The notes beneath the pieces were generated by a model, which was given only the letters and a program-made list of their open reading frames with translations, did no database searches and was not told the origin of the DNA. DNA of 64,000 nucleotides from JAFGHJ01 sp964418485 (GTDB taxonomy: Bacteria > Hydrothermota > UBA3072): positions 10,972 to 74,971 of the forward strand of contig CAYQMH010000004.1 in assembly GCA_964418485.1 (NCBI GenBank). Direction: 5' to 3'. Made by a program: the position numbers and the translations under genes. This document shows, piece after piece, positions 40,269 to 49,541 of the stretch. The stretch's first letter is position 1. Each line of letters starts with the position of its first letter.

Positions 40269-43030
40269 TTCTTTAACTCGGAAATTTTGCTCTTAGCTTT
40301 TGTTAGCCAGGGTTCTTCGGCTCTTTCTACTATTTCTTTTAAATAATTTAGAGCCCTTTCTTTATCGCTCCTTTTAATCATTATTTCTGACAGAAGATAG
40401 AGAGACGCGGATACCCATTCACTTTCAGGATGGAGGTATCTGACTTTTAGAAGTATTTTTAAAGCTTCTTCCTCCTTACCTGTGTCTAATAATATTTTAC
40501 CCTTGAGATATTGAGCCTCGGCTTCCGAGCGTTCAAAATTCATAGCTTCTTCGAGATTTTTCAAAGCGGAAGTGAAATCTTTACGATCGATTAGTATTTT
40601 GGCGAGTTCGATGTAGGCAAGACCATCAGCTTGACCTCTTAATTCTAATAATCTTTTGGTGGCTTCTTTCTCGTTTCCTTCTTTTTTTAAGGACAACGCG
40701 TACAGAAGAGATGCTTCAGGTAATGATGATTTCATGAAGTATTCTTTTGCTTTGCCCGGATTTCCCGAATTAAACTCGATTCTGCCAAGTTCCAAAAAAG
40801 CTTTATCTTTGAATTCGCTAGATTTTGAGGCTTTTGTTAAAAAGCGAATTGCTTGGTCTTTTCTTCCCATTTTTAGGAAAGCAAGTCCCGCTTTATAATA
40901 ACTGTCGGGTTCATCGGAATATTCGAGATAAGTTATCGACTCGTTGTATTTTCCTGAATTAAATAAAATATTGCCAACAAGGCTATTAACTTTTCCTTCC
41001 AGTCCGCTGCCGCTTAATTTTCTCAGCAAATCTCTTCCTTCCTTTTCCATTTCGGAACTTCCCGATAACTTATTCACAGATAGCAGGATGCCTTGTATTC
41101 CCAAAAGAGTTAGCGAAGAAGCGTTAACGCCGGAAAGTTTTTCTTTTGTCAGGTCAAATGCTTTTGTGTAGTATTTATATGCAGAGTCGAATTTTGCCTG
41201 GTCAAAATAATTATCGCCAAGTAGTAAGAAAGATTCTGTTAAAATTTCGGCATCATAAGATTCGGCAATCATTGAATATAATTGTTCGTTGGAAGCTCTC
41301 AGATCATTGTTTTTTCTTAAGGTAAGAGCGGTATAATAGGAACTTATCTGGCTGTATTCCGAGAGGGAAAAGTTCTTTTTTATGTTTACAAATTCTTCTA
41401 TTGCTTTGTTATATTCTTTGTTTTCAAGTAACATTTTTCCGAGATTGAACAGGGCTTCCGGTTTTCGTTCTCCCTTTACCTGGCGGTAAGCGCGCTCCGC
41501 GGATTTTAAATCACCCATTGCATTAGCCGCGTTTCCGAGCTGGAGATATATTTCTGCTCTACTGCAAAAATCAGGGAACTTCTCCGATAATTCTTCGAGA
41601 TTATGGAAAGCCATATCGTATCTCTTGAGCCCCATCCACGCCCATCCCTTTGCTTCCAGTACATACGGGGTTAAATCGGGACACTCTTCTAAGTTGATTT
41701 TGTTATATTCTTCCAGAGCTTTTCTGTATTCTTTTGTGCTTTGATAAATATCGCCTTTTAGCATATGGACTTTATGGATTTCGTTTCCTTTCGGAAATTT
41801 TTGTTCGTAAGATTCTAAAAGGCTTAAAGCGTTTTCAAACTCATTTAATTTTTTCTTTGTTACGGCGGCTTGAAATAGTGCAAGATTTACGGAGCCCTGA
41901 TTTTTTTCGACTACTTCCATAAACTTTGAATATGCATCACCGTATTTTCCCTGAATTAGTAAAATGTTTCCTATCTCAACGCGTGACTCATCCCATAAGT
42001 CTCCCGCAATGTTGTTCAAATATTCCATGGCCTGTTTGTAATCCCCGAGTTTTTTGTAAATTCGAGCAATTTCAAAAAGGGCTTCATTTCGGAGGGTGGA
42101 ACTATTTTTACTTACCAGGTGCAGGTTTAAGAGCGATTCTTCAGTTTTTCCCTGTTTATTCAAAGATAGTGATTTCCAGTACATCGCGTCCAGGAAATAA
42201 GGATCGCTTCCCGATAGTTTATCAAAATATTCTATGGCTTTATCATAATTACCCCTTTCATACTCTATTAAGCCTATTCTATAATTAGAAAAACCCGAAA
42301 GAGAGGGGTCGGCGATTGCGACTTTTTGCTGATATTGAATTGCTTTTTCTATATTTCCGTTGTTTTCGTTAATATCGGCAAGGTATGAATACGCGCGGGC
42401 GGTATATTTGCCTTCGGGATATTCTGCTAAGTATTCGGTAAAAGCTTTTTCTGAATTTTTATCCTTGGAGAGAAAAAGTGATTTTGCGTTAAGAAAAGTT
42501 CCTTCTTCTTCGTATTCTCCTTTAAGTCCCGAGAAAATAGATGCTGCTTTTTCGTAATTTTTTAAAGCCATATAAGCCCATCCTATACTTAATTTGCTGT
42601 AGGGGAGAGAGGATTTTGAATAATGTGCTAAAGCCTGTTGGTAATCTCCTTTACCGTAGTAGGCTTCTCCCAGATACAATTCTCTTTTATTCTTATCTGT
42701 GATACTTTTTATTACTTCTATCGCCGGATCAAAATTATTTAATTTTATTTCAGTTTTGGCCCACTCTATGAGTAAATCTTCCTTTTTGGAAGGATATTTA
42801 AAAACAAATTCTTTACATTTTACGATAGCTTTTTCAAAACTTCCCTGCTGATTTAGTGTTTTGACTAACATAACGGAAGCTTCCGGAGCGAATATGCTGT
42901 TAGGGTAGTTGTTTATGAAATCTACAAGTTCTGTTTCCGCGAGGTCGTAAAGGCCATCTTCGAAAAGCCCTTTCGCGTATTTGAATTCGTTTAACGGATT
43001 GAGCGATAAAATGAGCAGAAGAAAATTCAT
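40265..43030 (-). CDS. Large tetratricopeptide-repeat exported protein
   Basis: A 921-residue protein built almost wholly of TPR units (for example YGKGDYQQALAHYSKS, YERGNYDKAIEYFDKL, LGDYKQAMEYLNNI, FNSGKYNESITYLE). The N-terminus (MNFLLLILSLNPLNEF) looks like an export signal. TPR solenoids hold protein partners, and proteins with this composition (YbgF/YaiO/BamD-like) often assist envelope processes. It is co-transcribed with ispF (4-nt overlap) and the barrel-like protein. Confidence 0.8.
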   Translation of the reverse strand: MNFLLLILSLNPLNEFKYAKGLFEDGLYDLAETELVDFINNYPNSIFAPEASVMLVKTLNQQGSFEKAIVKCKEFVFKYPSKKEDLLIEWAKTEIKLNNFDPAIEVIKSITDKNKRELYLGEAYYGKGDYQQALAHYSKSSLPYSKLSIGWAYMALKNYEKAASIFSGLKGEYEEEGTFLNAKSLFLSKDKNSEKAFTEYLAEYPEGKYTARAYSYLADINENNGNIEKAIQYQQKVAIADPSLSGFSNYRIGLIEYERGNYDKAIEYFDKLSGSDPYFLDAMYWKSLSLNKQGKTEESLLNLHLVSKNSSTLRNEALFEIARIYKKLGDYKQAMEYLNNIAGDLWDESRVEIGNILLIQGKYGDAYSKFMEVVEKNQGSVNLALFQAAVTKKKLNEFENALSLLESYEQKFPKGNEIHKVHMLKGDIYQSTKEYRKALEEYNKINLEECPDLTPYVLEAKGWAWMGLKRYDMAFHNLEELSEKFPDFCSRAEIYLQLGNAANAMGDLKSAERAYRQVKGERKPEALFNLGKMLLENKEYNKAIEEFVNIKKNFSLSEYSQISSYYTALTLRKNNDLRASNEQLYSMIAESYDAEILTESFLLLGDNYFDQAKFDSAYKYYTKAFDLTKEKLSGVNASSLTLLGIQGILLSVNKLSGSSEMEKEGRDLLRKLSGSGLEGKVNSLVGNILFNSGKYNESITYLEYSDEPDSYYKAGLAFLKMGRKDQAIRFLTKASKSSEFKDKAFLELGRIEFNSGNPGKAKEYFMKSSLPEASLLYALSLKKEGNEKEATKRLLELRGQADGLAYIELAKILIDRKDFTSALKNLEEAMNFERSEAEAQYLKGKILLDTGKEEEALKILLKVRYLHPESEWVSASLYLLSEIMIKRSDKERALNYLKEIVERAEEPWLTKAKSKISELKK

Positions 43031-43503
43031 TTCTTTACCTCCTCACATAGAGAAACGCAGTAACAGGCAATAGCTTCGTTTTTCCCGATACTGCCCAGAC
43101 CTTCATTTGTTTTCGCTTTTACGGAAACATTAGACATATCTATACCAACAGTTTCCGCGATATTTTTTCGCATGGAGGAGATGTAAGGAGCCATTTTTGG
43201 TGACTCAGCTACTATTGTTGTATCGATGTTGATAACTTTACCGGGAATTATCTGCATCGTTTGCTTAAGTAGAAATAAGCTTGAGGCATCTTTAAAGGTA
43301 TCGTCAGTGTCGGGAAAGTATATACCAATATCATTTAGAGCAAAGGCGCCGAGGAGTGAGTCTATGATTGCGTGTATGAGTACATCCGCGTCTGAATGTC
43401 CGAGAAGTCCGAGATGGTTTTCTATTTCAACTCCTCCTATTATGAGTTTCCGATTTTCTGCCAACCGGTGAATATCGTATCCGAAACCTATTCGCATATT
43501 CAT
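43027..43503 (-). CDS. ispF: 2-C-methyl-D-erythritol 2,4-cyclodiphosphate synthase
   Basis: A 158-residue enzyme of the MEP pathway that cyclises CDP-ME 2-phosphate. The metal and substrate motifs are at RIGFGYDIHRL, GHSDADVLIHAIIDSLLGAF, DIGIYFPDTD and a late KAKTNEGLGSIGKNEAIAC. The ATG at 43503 gives MNMRIGFG; an upstream in-frame TTG at 43512 adds three residues. A TTGACA-17-TATTAA promoter ends 11 nt upstream of the ATG. It heads an operon with the TPR and barrel genes, an unusual combination. Confidence 0.95.
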   Translation of the reverse strand: MNMRIGFGYDIHRLAENRKLIIGGVEIENHLGLLGHSDADVLIHAIIDSLLGAFALNDIGIYFPDTDDTFKDASSLFLLKQTMQIIPGKVINIDTTIVAESPKMAPYISSMRKNIAETVGIDMSNVSVKAKTNEGLGSIGKNEAIACYCVSLCEEVKK

Positions 43504-43514
43504 TAATGCCAATA

Positions 43515-43543
43515 TTAATACCTAAAATAAAAGCTTTTGTCAA
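43515..43543 (-). promoter_or_regulatory. Promoter of ispF
   Basis: On the minus strand, TTGACA (43543-43538), 17-bp spacer, TATTAA (43520-43515), predicting a leader of about five nucleotides before the ispF ATG. Confidence 0.65.
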
Positions 43544-43569
43544 GGGAGACCGACCCACAACCTTAAAAC

Positions 43570-43745
43570 AACAAAAATATTCTCACACAAAGACACAAAG
43601 AACACAAAGCCCTTCCACACAACCCTTATATTATGTTTGTTTTAACTTCCCAACCGCCTAACTTTCTAACGTCCTAACTAAAATAATTACCCCAGAGAAC
43701 ACAGAGGAAAAAAACTCACAGAGACCACAGAGTTTTTTGTTGTTT
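43570..43745. repeat. Intergenic repeat cluster between ispF and nagB
   Basis: CACAAAG units (43577-43612), a run of TAACTTCC-like units (43650-43685) and CACAGAG units (43693-43730). This accounts for most of the 280-bp gap. Confidence 0.65.
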
Positions 43746-43782
43746 TTTTTAACTGCTAACTACTCTCTATTTACTATTTAAA

Positions 43783-44574
43783 TTATCGTCCTATCTCTTT
43801 CTGAACCAGATGTTTATTGTCCCGCACCCAGTTATAATACTCTGTTCTTTTAAGTTTGGAAGCTGCATCCTTATCCAAAACAACATTTACATAACTATGC
43901 AGCTGTAAAGCGCTGGCCGTTATTTGACTTGTTACGGGTCCTTCGATGAATTTGGCACAGACGTCAGCTTTCTTTTTTCCGTTTGCTATAAGAAGTGTTT
44001 TTTTAGCTTCCAAGATAGTTCCTATCCCTATAGTAATAGCAAAACGAGGTACATCTTTCATGTTATCGAAGAAACGAGCATTATCTTCTATTGTTTGTTT
44101 ATATAATGCCTTTATTCGCGTGCGGCTGGCAAAGGAAGATCCCGGTTCATTAAAAGCAATATGTCCATCAGCTCCAATACCAAGTATTTGAAGATCTATA
44201 CCGCCTACTTTTTTAATTTGTACTTCATACCAGGTACAGAATTGTTCAGGGTCTTTTATATTTCCCTGTGGTATAAAAACATTTTCCGGGTTTATATTAA
44301 TATGTTTAAACAGGTTTTCCCACATAAAATAGTTATAACTGTTTTTGTGTAACGGAGCCAGCCCCAGGTATTCATCTAAATTGAAAGATTTTACTTTAGA
44401 GAAATCCAATCCTTCTTCTTTATGTATTCTTACGAGTTCTTTGTAGGTGCCAATAGGCGTATCTCCAGTTGCCAGGCCTAATACAAGATCATGTTTTTTT
44501 CTGATTTCTTCAGCAATTATTTGAGCAGATACTCTGCTCATTTCATCGTAATTAGAAGCAATAGTTATTTCCAT
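43783..44574 (-). CDS. nagB: Glucosamine-6-phosphate deaminase
   Basis: A 263-residue enzyme that converts glucosamine 6-phosphate to fructose 6-phosphate plus ammonia. It has LVLGLATGDTPIGTYKELVR, FNLDEYLGLAP, GIGADGHIAFNEPGSSF with the active Asp and His, and a C-terminal KLKRTEYYNW. A GGGGGTAGG stretch precedes the ATG. The alternative GlmU gene about 6 kb away (49542) uses the same metabolite pool. nagB is transcribed alone. Confidence 0.95.
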   Translation of the reverse strand: MEITIASNYDEMSRVSAQIIAEEIRKKHDLVLGLATGDTPIGTYKELVRIHKEEGLDFSKVKSFNLDEYLGLAPLHKNSYNYFMWENLFKHININPENVFIPQGNIKDPEQFCTWYEVQIKKVGGIDLQILGIGADGHIAFNEPGSSFASRTRIKALYKQTIEDNARFFDNMKDVPRFAITIGIGTILEAKKTLLIANGKKKADVCAKFIEGPVTSQITASALQLHSYVNVVLDKDAASKLKRTEYYNWVRDNKHLVQKEIGR

Positions 44575-44694
44575 AATATTACCTACCCCCTTTTATTTTA
44601 TTTTGAACTTTTGGTTTTTAAAAATAATTATTCTTTTCGGTTTGTCAACAGCAGTATAATAGTTAGTAGAAAGTAGAGAGTAGTGAGTAGTAAA

Positions 44695-44900
44695 AAAACA
44701 AAAAATCTTGTGACAATCTGTGTAATCTTGTGGCAATTTTTAGGGATTAGGATTTTGGGTTTGGGATTTAGAAAAAACAAACAAGAAATATTTGTGTGAT
44801 TTGTGCTATTCGTTGTTCCTTGTTTTTATTTTTGAAATTTGATTTGTAGTTTTGTATTTTGATATTTGATTTTTACATTTTTTTGAAGCCTTGCGGATGT
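44695..44900. repeat. Intergenic repeat cluster between nagB and uvrC
   Basis: Includes CTTGTGACAATCTGTGTAAT-like units, TAGGGATTAGGATTTTGGG, and TTTGTGTGATTTGTGCTATTCG; similar in order to 38930-39015. It lies between two divergent genes, with no gene detected. Confidence 0.6.
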
Positions 44901-44926
44901 TGAGAAATAATCTTAATTTATAATCT

Positions 44927-46678
44927 ATGGTTGAGATTTCGCTAAAAGACATACCGGAACTTTCCGGAGTTTATCATTTCCGTGATGAGGAGAAAATACT
45001 TTATATAGGTAAAGCAAAGAATTTGAAAAAAAGAATCAATAGTTATTTTACCCGTAAAAATTCCATAAAAGAAAGTAAAATATTATATGAAGCCAAATTT
45101 TTAGATTATACGGCTACATCTAATGAATTGGAAGCTCTTATATTGGAAGAAAATGAAATAAAAGAACACCAGCCAAAATATAACGTGAGATTAAAGGATG
45201 ATAAAAGATATCCATATATTAAGATAACTATAAAGGATGAATATCCGAGGGTCTTTTATACCCGAAAAATCGAAGATGACGGGTCTCTTTTTTTTGGTCC
45301 CTTTGCAGATGTAAAGGCAGTTAAAAGAGCGCTTAAAACGCTTATAAGCGTTTTTCCGGTGAGGACATGTAAAGGAAAAAATTTACCCTATAAAGTTTGC
45401 CTTCAGTATCATATTAATAGATGTTTGGGACCATGTATAGGAAAAATAGAAAAAGAAGAATATAGAGAGATGATCGATGAAATAGTCGATTTTCTCAAGG
45501 GTAAAACAAAGAAGCTTGAAAAAATTATTAATAATAAAATGAGAGAATCAGCCGCGAAATTGAATTTTGAGATGGCTGCTGTTTATAGAAACCAGATAAT
45601 GAGTCTCAGGGATCTCGCAAGGAAGCAGAGAATAGTGTTAGAGGATAAAAAATCCAGAGATGTGATTGGAATCAGCGTCAAATCCGGGAAGGCTTGTGTT
45701 TTCGTTTTTCAGATAAGAGAAGGAAAGATGGTTAATACTGAGAGATACATACTTCGTTCGAGTGAAGAGGTACCGGTGAAAGAATATCTCAAGAGGTTTC
45801 TCCCCTGGAAATATCTGAATATATCCTATATTCCTAAAGAGATTCTAATTCCGGTAGAAATAGAAGATAAAAATTTGCTGGAAAATCTTTTTTTGTGTAG
45901 AATTAAAGTACCAAGGAGAGGGGATTTGAAAGGACTAAAGGAAATGGCGATTAAAAATGCGAAACTTGAATTGGAAAGGGAACTTGCTCGTCCGGTGACC
46001 GGCTTAAATGATTCTTTAGGTGAGCTTCAGAAACTTCTTATGCTCGAGAGTCTTCCGGTGAGAATAGAAGGATTCGATATTTCTAATATTAGCGGTTCCG
46101 ATTCGGTGGGTTCTTGCGTTGTGTTTGTAAATGGTTTTCCCGCAAAGGAAAAATACAGACGTTTTAAAATCAAAAACGTTGAAGGAATTAACGATCCTGC
46201 CATGATAGGTGAAATTGTCGGTAGAAGGATTAAAAAATTGATAGAAGAGAAAGATTTACCCGATTTGATTTTGATCGACGGAGGAAAAACACAGTTAAAT
46301 GGAGCTTTGAAGGCTATGGGTAAAGTTGCACGCTTAAAAATACCTGTTATAGCGTTGGCTAAGAGAGCAGAGGAAGTACATTTGCCGAGCGGAGAAATTA
46401 TTTCTTTGCCTTTAAGCTCTAAGGCTCTGAAACTCTTAATGAGAATACGCAATGAGGCTCACTCATTTGCTCTTAGTTATCATAAAAAACTCAGAAGAAA
46501 AAAACTTTCTCTTTCGGAATTGGATGAGATTGAAGGTATAGGCTATAAGCGTAAAATTGCTTTGATTCAGCATTTTGGTTCAAAAGACAGGATACTTACG
46601 GCATCTAAAGAAGAAATTAGAGAAGTTACGGGAGTTGGAGATAAATTGGCTGATATTGTTTATAATTCTCTTCATTAA
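44927..46678 (+). CDS. uvrC: Excinuclease ABC subunit C
   Basis: A 583-residue nucleotide-excision-repair endonuclease. The N-terminal GIY-YIG domain has GVYHF and LYIGKAKNLKKRI (positions near 19-45), a UVR motif lies around MRESAAKLNFEMAAVYRNQI, an RNase-H-like domain has EGFDISNISGSDSVGSCVVFV and DLILIDGGKTQLNGALKA, and the C-terminal double HhH is in LSELDEIEGIGYKRKIALI and REVTGVGDKLADIVY. Length is normal. A -10-like TTAATT with -35 TTGCGG lies close to the start, suggesting a short leader. Confidence 0.96.
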   Translation: MVEISLKDIPELSGVYHFRDEEKILYIGKAKNLKKRINSYFTRKNSIKESKILYEAKFLDYTATSNELEALILEENEIKEHQPKYNVRLKDDKRYPYIKITIKDEYPRVFYTRKIEDDGSLFFGPFADVKAVKRALKTLISVFPVRTCKGKNLPYKVCLQYHINRCLGPCIGKIEKEEYREMIDEIVDFLKGKTKKLEKIINNKMRESAAKLNFEMAAVYRNQIMSLRDLARKQRIVLEDKKSRDVIGISVKSGKACVFVFQIREGKMVNTERYILRSSEEVPVKEYLKRFLPWKYLNISYIPKEILIPVEIEDKNLLENLFLCRIKVPRRGDLKGLKEMAIKNAKLELERELARPVTGLNDSLGELQKLLMLESLPVRIEGFDISNISGSDSVGSCVVFVNGFPAKEKYRRFKIKNVEGINDPAMIGEIVGRRIKKLIEEKDLPDLILIDGGKTQLNGALKAMGKVARLKIPVIALAKRAEEVHLPSGEIISLPLSSKALKLLMRIRNEAHSFALSYHKKLRRKKLSLSELDEIEGIGYKRKIALIQHFGSKDRILTASKEEIREVTGVGDKLADIVYNSLH

Positions 46679-46695
46679 CGGGATTATTCTTTGAT

Positions 46696-49500
46696 TTGAT
46701 ATTATTACTGCTTTCCATATCATCAGAAGTATTAATTATAGAGTCACCGGATACGTCCGAAATTGCTCTCGGTTATCCCTTTGTCATTAAAAACTCTGAT
46801 AGTTTGTGGTGTGGAGAAGAGCTTTTGTCCCGCGATTCGTCATATATAATAGATTACAAAAGAGGTGTTTTAAGAATTAAGAAGGATTGTTCTCTACCTC
46901 TGAGATTTAAGTTCTTACATCTGGATTTTATGTTGAATGAAAGCTACTCAAGGTGGGCTCCGGATACTTCCAGGTCTTTACCTGCTGGGATTGTAGAAGA
47001 GTCTAGTTGGCAGGATGGCGATAAACTTATAATAAGTGGGAATAAAGGTTTATTTGTAGATGTAAGAGCGAACAGGACTGATATAAGCCAGAGTTTATGG
47101 ATGAGGATAGGGGGTAGCGCCGGGCAGTTCGATGTTTCCGGAGTTCTTTCCGATGAAAATATTCCTAAAGGTAACGTGGTTTCGCAGAATTTGCGGGAAA
47201 TAGATGAGATTTTTATCGAAGCAGTTTCCGATGATATATCTATCAGAATGGGGGATATTGTAACTACTGAGGAGGAAGTAGATAAAAAATTGCTTGGGCT
47301 TTCTTTCGCCTGGAAAGACTTATCCGGAGTAGCGGGGATTTCTAAGGCTAAATATGGGAAAATTACGTTTAAAACAGTCGAAGACAAACAGGGTCCCTAT
47401 AAAATTAATCCGGAAGAAGGAATAAGTGGTGTTTCAATAGTAAGAGGTTCAGAGCAAGTTTGGCTTAATGGCAAGCTGCTGGCGAGGGGAATAGAAAAAG
47501 ATTATGTAATTAATTACCTGGAAAACACTCTCACTTTTAATTCCTCTGTTTTTCTTGATAATGAGTCGGTGGTTCTTGTTCTTTTTCAATATAGTATTTA
47601 CGGAGAAAGTAATATGTTCTATGAAACCGCGTTTGAGAGTGATGATTATTCTTTTTCTTTCCGTCGCGAAGAAGATTTCTCGGAAAAAGATTTAATCGAA
47701 TCCTATCCCGATTCAGGTTTTGGATACAGATATAATTCTACATATGTTGGAGAGGGAAATGGTGATTACCAGCTGTTGGATTCCATTTTTGTTTATCAGG
47801 GTTACGAAAAAGGCTCTTACGAAGTGTATTTTGAGTGGATCGGAGAGGGAAACGGTGAATATGAGTATGTGGATTCATTACATTACTTTCTCTGGACAGG
47901 AGATGGTCCGTTTTCGCCTAAAAGGAAAGTTCCTTTAGGGGAAGAAGATAACTTGTTTTCATTAGGCTTAAACAAGAGTTTAAAAAATTTTGATATATCG
48001 GGGAGATTAAAAGCAAGAAGAATTAGAATTCCAGTAGGAGGAGAGGGAAAAGATGGTCTAAATGCCAGTTTTAAGTCCAGGTATAAGCCATACGATTTTT
48101 TAAGTTTCTTTTTTGATTATTCCGGGAAAACTTCGAATTTTGTTGTTAGGGAATGGGAAGGAGAGAAAGATTTATTGAAAACCTGGGAAATGGCTAATTA
48201 CCCTTTAGATTTTTTGGAAAGTGGTATAGAATTTGTGCCCAATTCGAGAATGGAATGTTCCTATGTTTACGGGAAAGCGGATACTCTCCGTAAGGATAAA
48301 ATAAATTTTAAAATCTCTCCTTTATTTTTTTATTGGGATAATATTAGAGGGAAGCGGCTGGATTTAAAAGGAGGATTTTTATTTTCCGGCTATGAGATTT
48401 CATATAGAGATTTAAGTAGAGGTGAAGATTACAGAAGAGAGTTTTTTGCCGGTAGCTCATATTTAGGTCTTTTATATGGATTAGAGGGAGGAAGTCGAGG
48501 TGATACTGCAAGGGTATATGTCGGAAAGACAAATCTGAAATATAAAAATCTCTCTTTAGTTGCGTCGCATATTTACAGGATGAATTTAATTTCAGGGCAG
48601 TCAGAAAGGATTACCAATGGGAGCTTTGATATGAATTTAAACTTAAATTCTTTTTATTTGAGAAGTAAGTTTGATGTTTCTAAGAAAAGAGCGAGTGTCT
48701 GGGAAAGATATTATCAGAAGGTGAACTCCGGGGGAGGAGATTATTCCTTTGATTCGACAGCAAATGTTTATTATGAGAATCCTTATGGAGATTATGTGGA
48801 GAGAGTTGTATATACAGGGGAGGAGAGGGATTCGAGAGAATATTCGGCAAATATTTCCGTCCGCTCCGAGCGAATTGTTTTGCTGAACGGGTATATAAAT
48901 TCGACTTATAGTCCGAATTTGATGTCTCGAAATGATGGTTCGATAAGTCTTAAATTTCCGGAAAAGAGTAAAAACAGAATCTTTTTCAGAAATAGTTTTA
49001 AATACAGTAGCGGAGGGACTTTTTGGAGGGGGGCAGACCGTAATTATACAAAGGTTGATTTTGGCTGGGAGAATAGTGCTAAAGGATATAAAGAACTTGG
49101 GGGTACAAGGGAGTGGAGCAGTGAAGAGGACAAATGGGGAGGTTTTTTAAGTTTTTGGAATGATGAAGGAATTGAAATAAAACTCGAGGAAATCTTAACC
49201 ACGGGAGAAGATACGCTTATTTCTTCGATTTTGGAACTGGGTTATAGACTTTTTGGAGAAAGGAAAAGCGGTTTATTTCAGGTAACTCTGGGTTACAACT
49301 ATTATCCGGATGGTAGTGTTAATTCCTATAGGATGAACGATCTTTATCCTCCCGGATTTTTTTATGATTTTACCTCTTCTGTAACATTCGATTTAACCGA
49401 GATGGTTCATCTGGTAACAAATGCGACTATTCATAAACTGAGTGGCGGGGAAATTTATTATACAGGTAGAATAGGAATCACTGCCGATTTTTCTCCGTAA
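46696..49500 (+). CDS. Large SprA-like outer-surface protein, hypothetical
   Basis: A 934-residue protein starting with TTG and a hydrophobic segment (MILLLLSISSEVLII). Recurrent motifs such as IIDYKRGVLRIKK and GSEQVWLNGKLL, KDYVINYLENTLTFNS resemble the repeated DY..G.I.F modules of SprA and related outer-membrane proteins of gliding Bacteroidota. The remainder has alternating aromatic residues as in strands. It begins 17 bp after uvrC. It may be a secretion- or surface-structure component; no gliding genes are nearby. Confidence 0.65.
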   Translation: MILLLLSISSEVLIIESPDTSEIALGYPFVIKNSDSLWCGEELLSRDSSYIIDYKRGVLRIKKDCSLPLRFKFLHLDFMLNESYSRWAPDTSRSLPAGIVEESSWQDGDKLIISGNKGLFVDVRANRTDISQSLWMRIGGSAGQFDVSGVLSDENIPKGNVVSQNLREIDEIFIEAVSDDISIRMGDIVTTEEEVDKKLLGLSFAWKDLSGVAGISKAKYGKITFKTVEDKQGPYKINPEEGISGVSIVRGSEQVWLNGKLLARGIEKDYVINYLENTLTFNSSVFLDNESVVLVLFQYSIYGESNMFYETAFESDDYSFSFRREEDFSEKDLIESYPDSGFGYRYNSTYVGEGNGDYQLLDSIFVYQGYEKGSYEVYFEWIGEGNGEYEYVDSLHYFLWTGDGPFSPKRKVPLGEEDNLFSLGLNKSLKNFDISGRLKARRIRIPVGGEGKDGLNASFKSRYKPYDFLSFFFDYSGKTSNFVVREWEGEKDLLKTWEMANYPLDFLESGIEFVPNSRMECSYVYGKADTLRKDKINFKISPLFFYWDNIRGKRLDLKGGFLFSGYEISYRDLSRGEDYRREFFAGSSYLGLLYGLEGGSRGDTARVYVGKTNLKYKNLSLVASHIYRMNLISGQSERITNGSFDMNLNLNSFYLRSKFDVSKKRASVWERYYQKVNSGGGDYSFDSTANVYYENPYGDYVERVVYTGEERDSREYSANISVRSERIVLLNGYINSTYSPNLMSRNDGSISLKFPEKSKNRIFFRNSFKYSSGGTFWRGADRNYTKVDFGWENSAKGYKELGGTREWSSEEDKWGGFLSFWNDEGIEIKLEEILTTGEDTLISSILELGYRLFGERKSGLFQVTLGYNYYPDGSVNSYRMNDLYPPGFFYDFTSSVTFDLTEMVHLVTNATIHKLSGGEIYYTGRIGITADFSP

Positions 49501-49507
49501 CTGCCCC

Positions 49508-49535
49508 TTGACTTATAGCTTTACTTTTATAGAAT
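49508..49535 (+). promoter_or_regulatory. Promoter of the alternative GlmU gene
   Basis: TTGACT (49508-49513), 16-bp spacer, TAGAAT (49530-49535), then 6 nt to the ATG at 49542. The predicted transcript begins at the start codon. Confidence 0.65.
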
Positions 49536-49541
49536 AAATTT

